NCBI GenBank assembly: GCA_036499165.1
Contig: DASYEE010000142.1
Span: 1-13,917 of the forward strand
From: Galbitalea sp036499165
GTDB taxonomy: Bacteria; Actinomycetota; Actinomycetes; Actinomycetales; Microbacteriaceae
DNA length: 13,917 nt
Reading direction: 5' to 3'
Shown one piece after another: positions 6,718-13,575 of this stretch; the stretch's first letter is position 1, and each line of letters starts with the position of its first letter. The position numbers and the translations under genes were made by a program. The notes under the pieces were generated by a model, which saw nothing but the letters and a program-made list of their open reading frames with translations, did no database searches and was not told where the DNA came from.

Positions 6718-7551
6718 CTAGTTGACGTCGGCCGGGTGGCCGCCGACGCGACGGTTCTCGTCGAGCCCGTCGATCGCGGCCTTTTCTGCCGCACTCAACT
6801 CGAACCCGAAGATGTCGAAGTTCTCTGCCATCCGCTCCTTGGAGTTCGACTTCGGGATGACGATGTTGCCGGTCTCGATGTGCCAGCGGAGCACGACCTG
6901 TGCAGGCGTCACCCCATGGGCCGCCGCGGCATCCTGGATGGGCGCGAGACCGAACAGGTCGTACTTGCCCTGCCCGAGTGGACCCCACGCCTCGGTCTTG
7001 ATGTCGTGGGCGGCCTGGAATTCGCGCTGGTCGCGCTGCTGGAAGATCGGGTGCAGCTCGATCTGGTTGACGGCGGGAACGACTGTCGTCTCGGTGAGGA
7101 GCTTCTCGAGGTGCGGCACAAGGAAGTTGCTGACGCCGATCGCCTTTGCGCGACCGTCGTCCGCGAACCCCTCGAACTCGCGCCAGGTGTCGACGTAGAG
7201 GTCGTTGGCTGGCATCGGCCAGTGGATCAGGTAGAGGTCGAGGTAGTCGAGGCCGAGCATGTCCAGGCTGCGCGCGAACGCCCCGGCGGCATCCTGCTCC
7301 TTGTGGTGGTCGTTGCGCAGCTTGGTGGTGATGAACAGCTCTTCGCGCGGGATGCCGGACGCCCTAATGGCCGCACCGACCTGCTCTTCGTTGTCGTATC
7401 CGGTGGCGGTGTCGATGTGGCGGTAGCCGACCGCGAGCGCGTCTTCGACCACGCGCTGGGTCTCGGCCGGGTCGACCTTGAATACGCCGAAACCGAGCTG
7501 CGGGATGCTCGTGCCTGAGTTGAGGAGAACGTTGGGAACTGAATTGGTCAT
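6718..7551 (-). CDS. Aldo/keto reductase (AKR5-like, 2,5-diketo-D-gluconate reductase family)
   Basis: The 277-residue protein is a full-length NADPH-dependent (alpha/beta)8-barrel reductase of carbonyl compounds. All four catalytic residues are visible: Asp47 (YRHIDTATGY), Tyr52, Lys77 (FITTKL) and His110 (DLYLIHWP). GVSNF and NQIELHP, together with the cofactor loop VIPKSNSKERMAEN near the C-terminus, are classic family signatures. The true substrate cannot be inferred; members act on diketogluconate, methylglyoxal and other aldehydes. The start chosen is the ATG giving MTNSVPNVLLNSG, which matches the family N-terminus; an upstream extension to 7596 would run into the divergent promoter region. 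It is the first gene of a minus-strand pair with the DUF255 gene and is divergent from the DUF1684 gene across 99 bp. Confidence 0.94.
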   Translation of the reverse strand: MTNSVPNVLLNSGTSIPQLGFGVFKVDPAETQRVVEDALAVGYRHIDTATGYDNEEQVGAAIRASGIPREELFITTKLRNDHHKEQDAAGAFARSLDMLGLDYLDLYLIHWPMPANDLYVDTWREFEGFADDGRAKAIGVSNFLVPHLEKLLTETTVVPAVNQIELHPIFQQRDQREFQAAHDIKTEAWGPLGQGKYDLFGLAPIQDAAAAHGVTPAQVVLRWHIETGNIVIPKSNSKERMAENFDIFGFELSAAEKAAIDGLDENRRVGGHPADVN

Positions 7552-7613
7552 GTCTTCTATCCAACACCGCCGAGCGCACTCCCGGTCGTCTCGCAATAAA
7601 CCGCAACGCGAAT

Positions 7614-7641
7614 TTGTTGTGTTGGAGGCGGAATCGACAAT
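7614..7641 (+). promoter_or_regulatory. Possible promoter for the DUF1684 gene (TTGTTG, 16 bp, GACAAT)
   Basis: TTGTTG at 7614-7619 and GACAAT at 7636-7641 are separated by 16 bp and end 9 nt before the ATG at 7651, a spacing like that of the first permease gene. A GGAGAG just before the ATG (7642-7647) could equally be a Shine-Dalgarno for a longer leader. The ATG at 7640 would encode a four-codon peptide whose stop overlaps the gene start (ATGA). The evidence does not decide between these readings. Confidence 0.3.
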
Positions 7642-7650
7642 GGAGAGACA

Positions 7651-8409
7651 ATGACTGGGGCACCGACAGCAGAAGCAGTGGATCGCGCACGCGCGACTCG
7701 CGACAATTGGCGCGCGGGCAGGCTGGAGGCCCTCGTCGCCCCGCAGGGCAACCTCGCCCTGATCGAAACCCGTTGGCTACCATCCGGCGTCGAGTTGAGC
7801 GACGAGGATGCCCTGGCCGGCCAGCCCTCGACCGTCGCCGTCACCCGGCTCCAGCGCGCCAATCTCGACACCGGTGAACCGGAGTACGGCATCCGGCTGT
7901 GGGACGCAGCGAGCCCGGCCATCGCGAACTTCGACACCGTGAGCGTCTTCGACTTCACCCCGGAATGGGTGATCGAAGCCAATTACACGCCTGTCGCGAA
8001 CGATCGCACGATACCGTTCGAGCACATCCGCGACAACGGCGGCTCGCGCGATCTCGTTGTCCCGGGCGATATCACCTTCACCCGCGATGGCCGCGACTAT
8101 CGACTCTCCGCTTTCGATGACGGCGGCGTCCTGTTGTTGGTTTTCGGTGACCCGACGAACGGACGTGCGGCTGACGACGGCGGCACCTATGCGTCCGGCC
8201 GCTTCCTGTTCGTCGAAAGGCCGTCGACCGGCGACGCGTTCGATGCTGCCGGCCCCGTCATCCTCGACTTCAACAAGGCGTTCGTACCCCCGTGCGGTTT
8301 CTCGATCCAGTACAACTGCCCGCTCGCGCCGGCCCAGAACCGATTCCCCGATGATGTGGATGCCGGTGAACGACTCGTCGAATTCAACCCTGGATACGAC
8401 CTGCACTAA
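7651..8409 (+). CDS. DUF1684 domain-containing protein
   Basis: The 252-residue protein is soluble, with no signal peptide or membrane segment. The C-terminal half carries the hallmark of DUF1684: VFGDPTNG (around 164-171), TYASGRFLFVE, and the segment DFNKAFVPPCGF followed by QYNCPLAPAQNRFP, whose Asn, Pro-Pro-Cys and Asn-Cys-Pro residues are strongly conserved. The N-terminal part includes RDNWRAGRLEALVAPQGNLALIE and a WVIEANY stretch. No enzymatic activity is established for the family to my knowledge. It is divergent from the aldo/keto reductase and lies 49 bp upstream of the binding-protein gene on the same strand. No obvious promoter sits in that 49-bp gap, so read-through into the transporter is possible. 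Confidence 0.88.
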   Translation: MTGAPTAEAVDRARATRDNWRAGRLEALVAPQGNLALIETRWLPSGVELSDEDALAGQPSTVAVTRLQRANLDTGEPEYGIRLWDAASPAIANFDTVSVFDFTPEWVIEANYTPVANDRTIPFEHIRDNGGSRDLVVPGDITFTRDGRDYRLSAFDDGGVLLLVFGDPTNGRAADDGGTYASGRFLFVERPSTGDAFDAAGPVILDFNKAFVPPCGFSIQYNCPLAPAQNRFPDDVDAGERLVEFNPGYDLH

Positions 8410-8448
8410 TCGCACCACCTCCACAGCCCGCCTCACCCACAGCACCCC

Positions 8449-8453
8449 AGGAG
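8449..8453 (+). promoter_or_regulatory. Ribosome binding site (AGGAG) deciding the GTG start of the binding-protein gene
   Basis: AGGAG lies 5 nt before the GTG at 8459. The reading frame is open for another 134 codons upstream inside the DUF1684 gene, so this site together with the lipoprotein signal peptide fixes the start. Confidence 0.75.
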
Positions 8454-8458
8454 TTCAC

Positions 8459-9964
8459 GTGAAATCCCGTATCAGCCTGCTCGTTGGCATCGCCGCCGTT
8501 GCGGCGATTGCCCTGTCAGCCTGCTCGTCGTCCGGTGGAACATCCACCTCGTCCGGCAGCGCGGGCGCAACCATCAACATCGGCTCGGTGTACGAGCCAC
8601 AGAACCTCGACAACACTGCAGGCGGCGGCCAGGGCGTGACGGAAGCGCTCAACGGCAACGTCTACGAGGGCCTCTTCAAGCTCGGCGACGACGGCTCTGT
8701 GACGAAGTTGCTCGACAAGAGCTACACGGTCTCGCCTGACGGCCTCACGTACACGTTCACCCTCCGCAGCGGCGTGAAGTTCCACTCCGGCGCGAAGCTC
8801 ACCTCTGCCGACGTCAAGTACAGCATCGACAAGGTGACCGCTGCCTCGTCGCAATCCGCTCGCAAGAGCGACTTCGCGGTCGTGAAGAACATCGCGACGC
8901 CGAACGACACGACCGTGGTGATCACCCTCTCGTCGAAGTCGATCTCGTTCGTCTACAACCTCAGCTACATCTGGATCATCGACCACAGCGCGAAGAACCT
9001 GAAGACGAGCGAAGACGGAACCGGTCCGTACGAGCTCGACACCTGGAAGCACGGCTCGTCGCTCAGCCTCAAGCGTTTCGCCGGCTACTGGGGAACGCCC
9101 GCGAAGAACAAGGAGGTCGTGTTCACCTACTACAAGGACGCGACGGCCCTGAACAACGCGCTCCTGACCGGAGCCGTGGATGTCGTGACGAGCGAACAGA
9201 GCCCGGATGCGCTCAAGCAGTTCACGAGCAACGCCGACTTCAAGATCAACAACGGCCACTCGACGACCAAGCTGCTGCTCGCATTCAACGACAAGAAGGC
9301 ACCGTTCAACAACGTGCTGGTTCGCAAGGCCGTCACCTCGGCGATCGATGACAAGAAGCTGCTCTCCTCCATCTGGGGGCCATACGGCACGGTGACCGGT
9401 TCGATGGTTCCGCCGACTGACCCGTGGTACGAGAACCTCACCAAGGTGAACCCCTACGACCCGACTCTCGCGAAGCAGGAGCTGGCCCAGGCCGGTCTTG
9501 CCAAGGGCTTCACGTTCACGCTCGACACCCCGAACTACGACCCGCACCCCGCGGCGGCGCAGTTCATCAAGGCGGCACTTGCCAAGGTCGGAATCACGGT
9601 CAACATCAACATCATCACGCCTGACCAGTGGTACACGAAGATCTACCAGAACCACGATTTCGTCGCGACCATGCAGGAGCACGTCAACGACCGCGATGTG
9701 GTGTTCTACGGCAATCCAGACTTCTACTGGGGCTACAACAACCCGAAGGTGACCGACCTGATCAACCAGGCCGAGCAGTCTGCAACGACAGCAGAACAGA
9801 CCGAAAAGCTCAAGGAGGCGAACGCCCAGATCGTGGCGGACGCCGCGAGCGACTGGCTCTACCTCTACCCGCAGATCGTCGTCGCATCCACGAAACTCAG
9901 CGGTTACCCACTGAACGGGCTGAACTCGCAGTTCTACGCCTACGACATCGTCAAGAAGGGCTAG
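8459..9964 (+). CDS. ABC transporter substrate-binding lipoprotein, family 5 (peptide/nickel/opine type)
   Basis: The 501-residue protein starts at GTG and has a lipoprotein signal peptide: Lys2 and Arg4, a hydrophobic core (about 5-19) and the lipobox LSAC with acylated Cys22. A Ser/Gly/Thr-rich linker runs to about residue 36. The mature part matches SBP_bac_5, with a signature region at 98-126 (YTFTLRSGVKFHSGAKL followed by ADVKYSIDKV) and a GTGPYELDTWKHG strand. Length agrees with DppA/OppA/NikA-like proteins. It should be anchored to the outer face of the membrane and deliver substrate to the two permeases encoded after it; the substrate itself cannot be read from sequence. It ends in tandem in-frame stop codons (TAGTAG). 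A large hairpin separates it from the permease gene, suggesting a distinct expression level for the binding protein. Confidence 0.92.
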   Translation: MKSRISLLVGIAAVAAIALSACSSSGGTSTSSGSAGATINIGSVYEPQNLDNTAGGGQGVTEALNGNVYEGLFKLGDDGSVTKLLDKSYTVSPDGLTYTFTLRSGVKFHSGAKLTSADVKYSIDKVTAASSQSARKSDFAVVKNIATPNDTTVVITLSSKSISFVYNLSYIWIIDHSAKNLKTSEDGTGPYELDTWKHGSSLSLKRFAGYWGTPAKNKEVVFTYYKDATALNNALLTGAVDVVTSEQSPDALKQFTSNADFKINNGHSTTKLLLAFNDKKAPFNNVLVRKAVTSAIDDKKLLSSIWGPYGTVTGSMVPPTDPWYENLTKVNPYDPTLAKQELAQAGLAKGFTFTLDTPNYDPHPAAAQFIKAALAKVGITVNINIITPDQWYTKIYQNHDFVATMQEHVNDRDVVFYGNPDFYWGYNNPKVTDLINQAEQSATTAEQTEKLKEANAQIVADAASDWLYLYPQIVVASTKLSGYPLNGLNSQFYAYDIVKKG

Positions 9965-9976
9965 TAGTCCGCGCCA

Positions 9977-10057
9977 TCGCAAAGTCGGAACTTTCGGCGA
10001 CACGCCAGCTGCTGCACGTGCGGATGCGGCGTGTTCGGCCAAGTTCCGACTTTGCGA
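9977..10057. repeat. Large inverted repeat between binding-protein and permease genes
   Basis: The outer arms are 17-bp perfect inverted copies: TCGCAAAGTCGGAACTT at 9977-9993 and its reverse complement at 10041-10057. Further in, ACACGCC (10000-10006) pairs with GGCGTGT (10028-10034), and GGC (9996-9998) can pair with GCC (10038-10040). The centre contains the 8-bp palindrome GCACGTGC (10014-10021). It starts 12 nt after the binding-protein stop codon. The outer stem is followed by GGGTAGGG, not a T-tract, so it is not a textbook intrinsic terminator. Likely roles are a 3' mRNA-stabilising or attenuating structure, or a dispersed palindromic (REP-like) repeat. Confidence 0.85.
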
Positions 10058-10075
10058 GGGTAGGGAGCGGTCGGT

Positions 10076-10102
10076 TTGACACCTCCCTGGGGACACTAAC
10101 CT
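10076..10102 (+). promoter_or_regulatory. Promoter-like sequence for the permease/ATPase genes (TTGACA, 15 bp, TAACCT)
   Basis: A perfect -35 hexamer TTGACA (10076-10081) and a TAACCT -10 (10097-10102) are separated by 15 bp, slightly short of the usual 16-18; reading the -35 as TTTGAC gives 16. The -10 ends 9 nt before the ATG at 10112, so the transcript would be leaderless or nearly so. It suggests that the four downstream genes can be transcribed independently of the binding protein. Confidence 0.5.
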
Positions 10103-10111
10103 TGGATCGTC

Positions 10112-11101
10112 ATGGGCATCTACCTGCTGCGGAGACTGGTCTTCCTGGTCATCTCGCTGTTCCTCGCGAGTGCTGTTCTCTTCGCGCTCCTGCGACTGCT
10201 GCCCGGCGACCCGGCCAACGCGCTGCTCTCCGTCGGCGCAACCCACGAACAGGTGCTCGCCGCCAGGCATGCCATCGGATCTGACCTGCCCCTCGGCGAA
10301 CAGTTCGTGAACTGGATCGGCCAGATGCTCACGTTCAACCTCGGTACATCCTTCATCAGCGGGTTCCCGGTCGGGCCGGATATCGCATCGAGGCTCGTCG
10401 TCACAGTGCCGCTGACACTCATCTCGTTCGTCCTTGCAGTCATCATCGCTGTTCCGGTCGGCTTCGTCGCGGCCCGCCGCGCGAACCGCTGGTACGGAAT
10501 CGCGCTCTCTGCCATCTCGCAGCTCGGCATTGCCGTCCCCGTCTTCTGGGTCGGCGTTTTGCTGATCGAGGCGTTCTCGCTCTCGTGGCGCATCCTGCCT
10601 GCCGGCGGCTTTCCGCAGGATGACTGGGCGGACCCCCTTGACGCCCTGCGGTCGCTGACGCTGCCGGTCATCACCATCGCGATCGTGATGTCGTCATCGA
10701 TCACGCGATACGTGCGCTCCGCGACCCTCGATGTCCTCAGCAGCGACTACCTGCGCACGGCGCGCTCGCTTGGTGCGAGCTTCCGCGGTGCGATGTGGCA
10801 CCACGGAATCCGCAACGCCGCAGTTCCTGTCGTCTCGATCCTCGGCATCGAGCTCGCGACGACATTCCTCGGCGCTGTCGTCGTCGAGAGCGTGTTCAAT
10901 CTCCCGGGCCTCGGCAGCATGCTGCTCACGGCGATCTCCCAGCACGACTATCCGGACCTCCAGGGCGTGCTGTTCGTCAGCACGTTCATCGTTCTCATCG
11001 TCGGGTTCATCGCCGACTTCGTGCAGCGCCTGATCGATCCGCGCCTGCGCGGAAGCGTCTCCGGCAACAGCCTTTCTGCTCGGCGGAGGATGCCAGCATG
11101 A
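10112..11101 (+). CDS. ABC transporter permease, DppB/OppB/NikB type
   Basis: The 329-residue inner-membrane protein begins MGIYLLRRLVFLVISLFLAS, the first transmembrane helix typical of DppB-type permeases, followed by LLPGDPA (about 29-35), a near-invariant motif of this subfamily. Further helices occupy roughly 95-120, 135-155, 185-205, 245-270 and 290-310. The cytoplasmic coupling loop lies in DYLRTARSLGASFRGAMWHHGIRN, with the EAA-like pattern R-TA-S-GAS. VFNLPGLGSMLL is also characteristic. It pairs with the following permease to form the translocation channel. The start has a promoter-like -10 9 nt upstream instead of a Shine-Dalgarno. Its TGA overlaps the next ATG (ATGA). Confidence 0.93.
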   Translation: MGIYLLRRLVFLVISLFLASAVLFALLRLLPGDPANALLSVGATHEQVLAARHAIGSDLPLGEQFVNWIGQMLTFNLGTSFISGFPVGPDIASRLVVTVPLTLISFVLAVIIAVPVGFVAARRANRWYGIALSAISQLGIAVPVFWVGVLLIEAFSLSWRILPAGGFPQDDWADPLDALRSLTLPVITIAIVMSSSITRYVRSATLDVLSSDYLRTARSLGASFRGAMWHHGIRNAAVPVVSILGIELATTFLGAVVVESVFNLPGLGSMLLTAISQHDYPDLQGVLFVSTFIVLIVGFIADFVQRLIDPRLRGSVSGNSLSARRRMPA

Positions 11102-11964
11102 GTTCCATCGTCGCTCTCACCCAGGAGGCCACCGCGCCGGTCGCGCGCAGGCGTCGCCGATCCATCACGCTCATTGCGGGAAGCATCTGCGTCGGGCTCA
11201 TCGTTGCCATCGCGCTGGTGTCGTTCTTCTACCTGCCGTACAGCACGGGTGACACGAGCGGCGGTCGGCTGTCCGGGCCGAGCCTCGCGCACTGGGCAGG
11301 AACAGACGAACTGGGCCGTGACCTCCTGACCCAGCTCATGATCGGGGCACGCATCGCGCTCGCCGCCGGCGGCGGCTCGGTCATCATCGGGGGCGTCCTC
11401 GGGATCCTGATCGGGCTCGGAACCGCCTTTGCAACGCGCTGGCTGGACGACACTCTGTCGGCGATCCTCGACATCCTGATCGCCTTTCCCACACTGCTGC
11501 TCGCGATGCTCGTGATCGCCGCCGAAGGCGAGTCGCTGGTTTCGGCGATCATCGCGATCGGCCTGGCGATGAGCGCGATTGTGGCGCGGCTTGTGCGGAT
11601 CCTCACCAAGCGCGTGCTCGCACAGGACTACATCACCGCCTCGCGCACCTCCGGCACTCGCTGGATCGGCGTGATCGGGCTGCATATCCTGCCGAACATC
11701 TGGCCGACAGTGCTCGTGAACCTCGCCCTGCAGTTCGGTCTTGCAGTGCTCGCCGAGGCGAGCCTGTCGTACCTCGGGCTCGGCGCTCCACCACCGAATG
11801 CGTCGTGGGGCGAGCTGCTGCAGGAGGCGCAGGGAACCGTCTACACGGCTCCCGTCGGTGCTATCGCACCCGGTGTGCTGCTCGTGATTCTCGTGATCGG
11901 CATGAACCTGCTGGCCGACGGGCTGCGTGACATCGGCGACCCGACCAGGCGGAGTCGCTCGTGA
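11098..11964 (+). CDS. ABC transporter permease, DppC/OppC/NikC type
   Basis: The 288-residue permease has an arginine-rich cytoplasmic N-terminus (about 17-21), a first transmembrane helix at about 24-46, and then the external segment HWAGTDELGRDLLTQLMIGARI, the strongest signature of DppC-type subunits (GTDxxGRDxxSRxxxGxR pattern). The coupling loop is DYITASRTSGTRWIGVIGLHILPNIWP, again EAA-like, followed by EASLSYLGLGAPPPNASWGELL, another hallmark. A GGAGGA (11085-11090) lies 7 nt before the ATG, and the ATGA overlap with the previous gene gives translational coupling. The frame is open upstream inside that gene, so the start rests on the overlap, the Shine-Dalgarno and family length (about 280-300). 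Confidence 0.93.
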   Translation: MSSIVALTQEATAPVARRRRRSITLIAGSICVGLIVAIALVSFFYLPYSTGDTSGGRLSGPSLAHWAGTDELGRDLLTQLMIGARIALAAGGGSVIIGGVLGILIGLGTAFATRWLDDTLSAILDILIAFPTLLLAMLVIAAEGESLVSAIIAIGLAMSAIVARLVRILTKRVLAQDYITASRTSGTRWIGVIGLHILPNIWPTVLVNLALQFGLAVLAEASLSYLGLGAPPPNASWGELLQEAQGTVYTAPVGAIAPGVLLVILVIGMNLLADGLRDIGDPTRRSRS

Positions 11965-12782
11965 GCGCAGGCGGCCTGGTCGTCGACGGCCTCACAATCT
12001 CTGCTGGCAGCGGCGCACGGCTGCTGTCGGATCTCTCGTTCGCGATCGAACCCGGTTCGAGGCTCGGCCTGATCGGTGAATCCGGTAGCGGAAAGTCGCT
12101 CACGGCACTCGCGATCATCGGCCTCCTGCCTGAGGGACTCACCGCGAGCGGGAGCGTGCGGCTCGCCAGCCACGAAATCGTCGGTGCGCCGGAGCGCGAG
12201 CTGAACGGGGTCAGAGGCAGGGATGTCGCAGTCGTCTTCCAGGAGCCGCTCACCGCCCTCGACCCGCTGATGACGATCGGCAGGCAGCTCGTCGAGCCGC
12301 TGCGCCGCCGCGCAATAGCCGACGGCGAACCCCTCAGTCGGCGGGAGGCAGCACTGGCGGTCAGCGACCGCCTCGCCGAGGTGCGCCTGCCCGATCCGGA
12401 TCGCATCGCGGGCGCATACCCGTGGGAGATCTCGGGCGGCCAGCGCCAACGGGCAGCCCTGGCGATCGCGCTAGCGGGCCGTCCCCGCCTCCTCATCGCC
12501 GACGAGCCGACGACCGCACTGGATGTGACCGTGCAGTCTGACGTGCTCGACCTGCTCGATCGCCTGGTCGACGAACGCGGGATGTCGCTGCTCTTCATCA
12601 GCCACGACCTGGCTGTCGTCGCCCGCGTCGCACCTCGAGTCGTCGTGCTCGAGCGCGGTATCGCGGTTGAATCAGGCGAGCTGCGTGACCTTCTTACGCA
12701 CCCCGCGCATGCGTACACCCGCGAATTCGTCGCGAGCGCCCGGGAGCTCGACGCCGCTCTCGACTGGGGTGTACCCCAATGA
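11961..12782 (+). CDS. ABC transporter ATP-binding protein, DppD/NikD position
   Basis: The 273-residue nucleotide-binding subunit carries Walker A GESGSGKS (39-46), Q-loop FQEP (Gln94), the signature ISGGQRQR (157-164), Walker B LLIADEPT with catalytic Glu182, D-loop ALD (186-188) and switch His215 in ISHD. It should be a fully competent ATPase working as a heterodimer with the next gene's product under the two permeases. It starts at GTG, overlapping the permease stop (GTGA), with GGAG 6 nt upstream. Unlike OppD/DppD subunits (about 320-350 residues) it ends soon after HPAHAYTREFVASA and lacks the C-terminal oligo_HPY extension with its Cys residues. In size it resembles NikD, which does not by itself prove nickel transport. 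Confidence 0.93.
   Translation: MSAGGLVVDGLTISAGSGARLLSDLSFAIEPGSRLGLIGESGSGKSLTALAIIGLLPEGLTASGSVRLASHEIVGAPERELNGVRGRDVAVVFQEPLTALDPLMTIGRQLVEPLRRRAIADGEPLSRREAALAVSDRLAEVRLPDPDRIAGAYPWEISGGQRQRAALAIALAGRPRLLIADEPTTALDVTVQSDVLDLLDRLVDERGMSLLFISHDLAVVARVAPRVVVLERGIAVESGELRDLLTHPAHAYTREFVASARELDAALDWGVPQ
12765..12778. repeat. 14-bp palindrome abutting the start codon of the last ATPase gene
   Basis: TGGGGTGTACCCCA has perfect 6-bp arms and ends at the base before the ATG at 12779, exactly where a Shine-Dalgarno would be expected. As RNA it could form a TGGGG/CCCCA stem with a four-base loop. It also encodes the last residues (WGVPQ) of the preceding ATPase. No GGAGG-like site is seen nearby. 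Confidence 0.5.
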
Positions 12783-13561
12783 CGACCCTCCTTGAGGCAC
12801 AAGACGTCACCTTCGCGTACCGTCGTGGGCAGCCCGTACTGCGCGATGTGTCGTTCGCGATGGAAGCAGGCACGAATCTCGGCCTGGTCGGCGAATCTGG
12901 TGCGGGCAAGACGACCCTGCTGCGCATCCTGCTCGGGCTTGCCGTGCCCACGTCCGGGCGAATTCTCTCAAACGAAACGCCGTTCGACGCCCGCGACCGG
13001 GCGCAGTTGCGGGCTTATCGCCGGGTGACGCAGACAATGTTCCAGGATCCGTATTCGTCGCTCGACCCGCGGCAGACGATCGGCCGGATCGTTGCGGAGC
13101 CGCTCAGGTCGCTCGGTATTACCCGCGACGCCGGCGAGCTTCGGGTGCGCGTTGCAGAGGCTCTTCGCTCAGTGGGCCTGCCCGACGACATCGCAGACCG
13201 CTACCCGCACGAGTTCTCCGGCGGCCAGCGCCAGCGCATCGCGATCGCGAGAGCCATCGCGCCCCGCCCGAAGGTGCTTCTCGCCGACGAACCGGTCAGC
13301 GCGCTCGATGTCACGACGCGGATCAGGGTGATCGACTTGCTGGCAGAGCTCGGGCGCGGCGAGGGCGGCGATTATCGGACGGCTGTCGTGCTGGTCTCTC
13401 ACGACCTCGGAGCAGTCGCGGCCCTCTGTGATCGCGTGGTCATCCTCGATCGGGGCACCATCGTCGAACAGGGCGGCACTCGCGATGTCCTGCGCGACCC
13501 CCAGGACGCATACACGCGACGGCTGCTCGCCAGTGTGCCCCGCCTGCCCCGGCTCGACTGA
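12779..13561 (+). CDS. ABC transporter ATP-binding protein, DppF/NikE position
   Basis: The 260-residue second nucleotide-binding subunit has Walker A GESGAGKT (38-45), Q-loop Gln89 in MFQDPYSSLDPR (the DPYxSLxPR pattern typical of DppF/OppF/NikE), the signature FSGGQRQR (146-153), Walker B VLLADEPVSALD with Glu171, and switch His208 in VSHD. Motifs are complete, so an active heterodimeric ATPase with the preceding product is expected. It ends after DAYTRRLLASVPRLPRLD and lacks the longer oligo_HPY tail of OppF-type subunits. The ATG overlaps the preceding stop (ATGA), and initiation probably depends on coupling because a palindrome occupies the Shine-Dalgarno position. It is the last gene of the transporter; 14 bp separate it from the convergent PLD-like gene, with no visible terminator. 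Confidence 0.93.
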   Translation: MTTLLEAQDVTFAYRRGQPVLRDVSFAMEAGTNLGLVGESGAGKTTLLRILLGLAVPTSGRILSNETPFDARDRAQLRAYRRVTQTMFQDPYSSLDPRQTIGRIVAEPLRSLGITRDAGELRVRVAEALRSVGLPDDIADRYPHEFSGGQRQRIAIARAIAPRPKVLLADEPVSALDVTTRIRVIDLLAELGRGEGGDYRTAVVLVSHDLGAVAALCDRVVILDRGTIVEQGGTRDVLRDPQDAYTRRLLASVPRLPRLD

Positions 13562-13575
13562 CCGCCCACTCCAGC

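Noticed and set aside
5611..7518. 635-codon plus-strand frame across the DUF255 and reductase genes
   Set aside because: It spans two well-supported minus-strand genes and the gap between them, with no domain of its own.
8057..8458. N-terminal extension of the binding protein upstream of 8459
   Set aside because: It overlaps the DUF1684 gene, and the AGGAG plus lipoprotein signal peptide at the GTG start explain the gene fully.
9977..10057. Terminal inverted repeats of an insertion sequence
   Set aside because: Only 47 bp lie between the arms, with no coding capacity and no obvious target-site duplication; a palindromic repeat or hairpin is the better description.
8516..10270. 584-codon minus-strand frame opposite the binding protein
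   Set aside because: It runs through the hairpin and into the permease gene, has a low-complexity Val/Arg/Glu-rich composition, and is antisense to a clear SBP.
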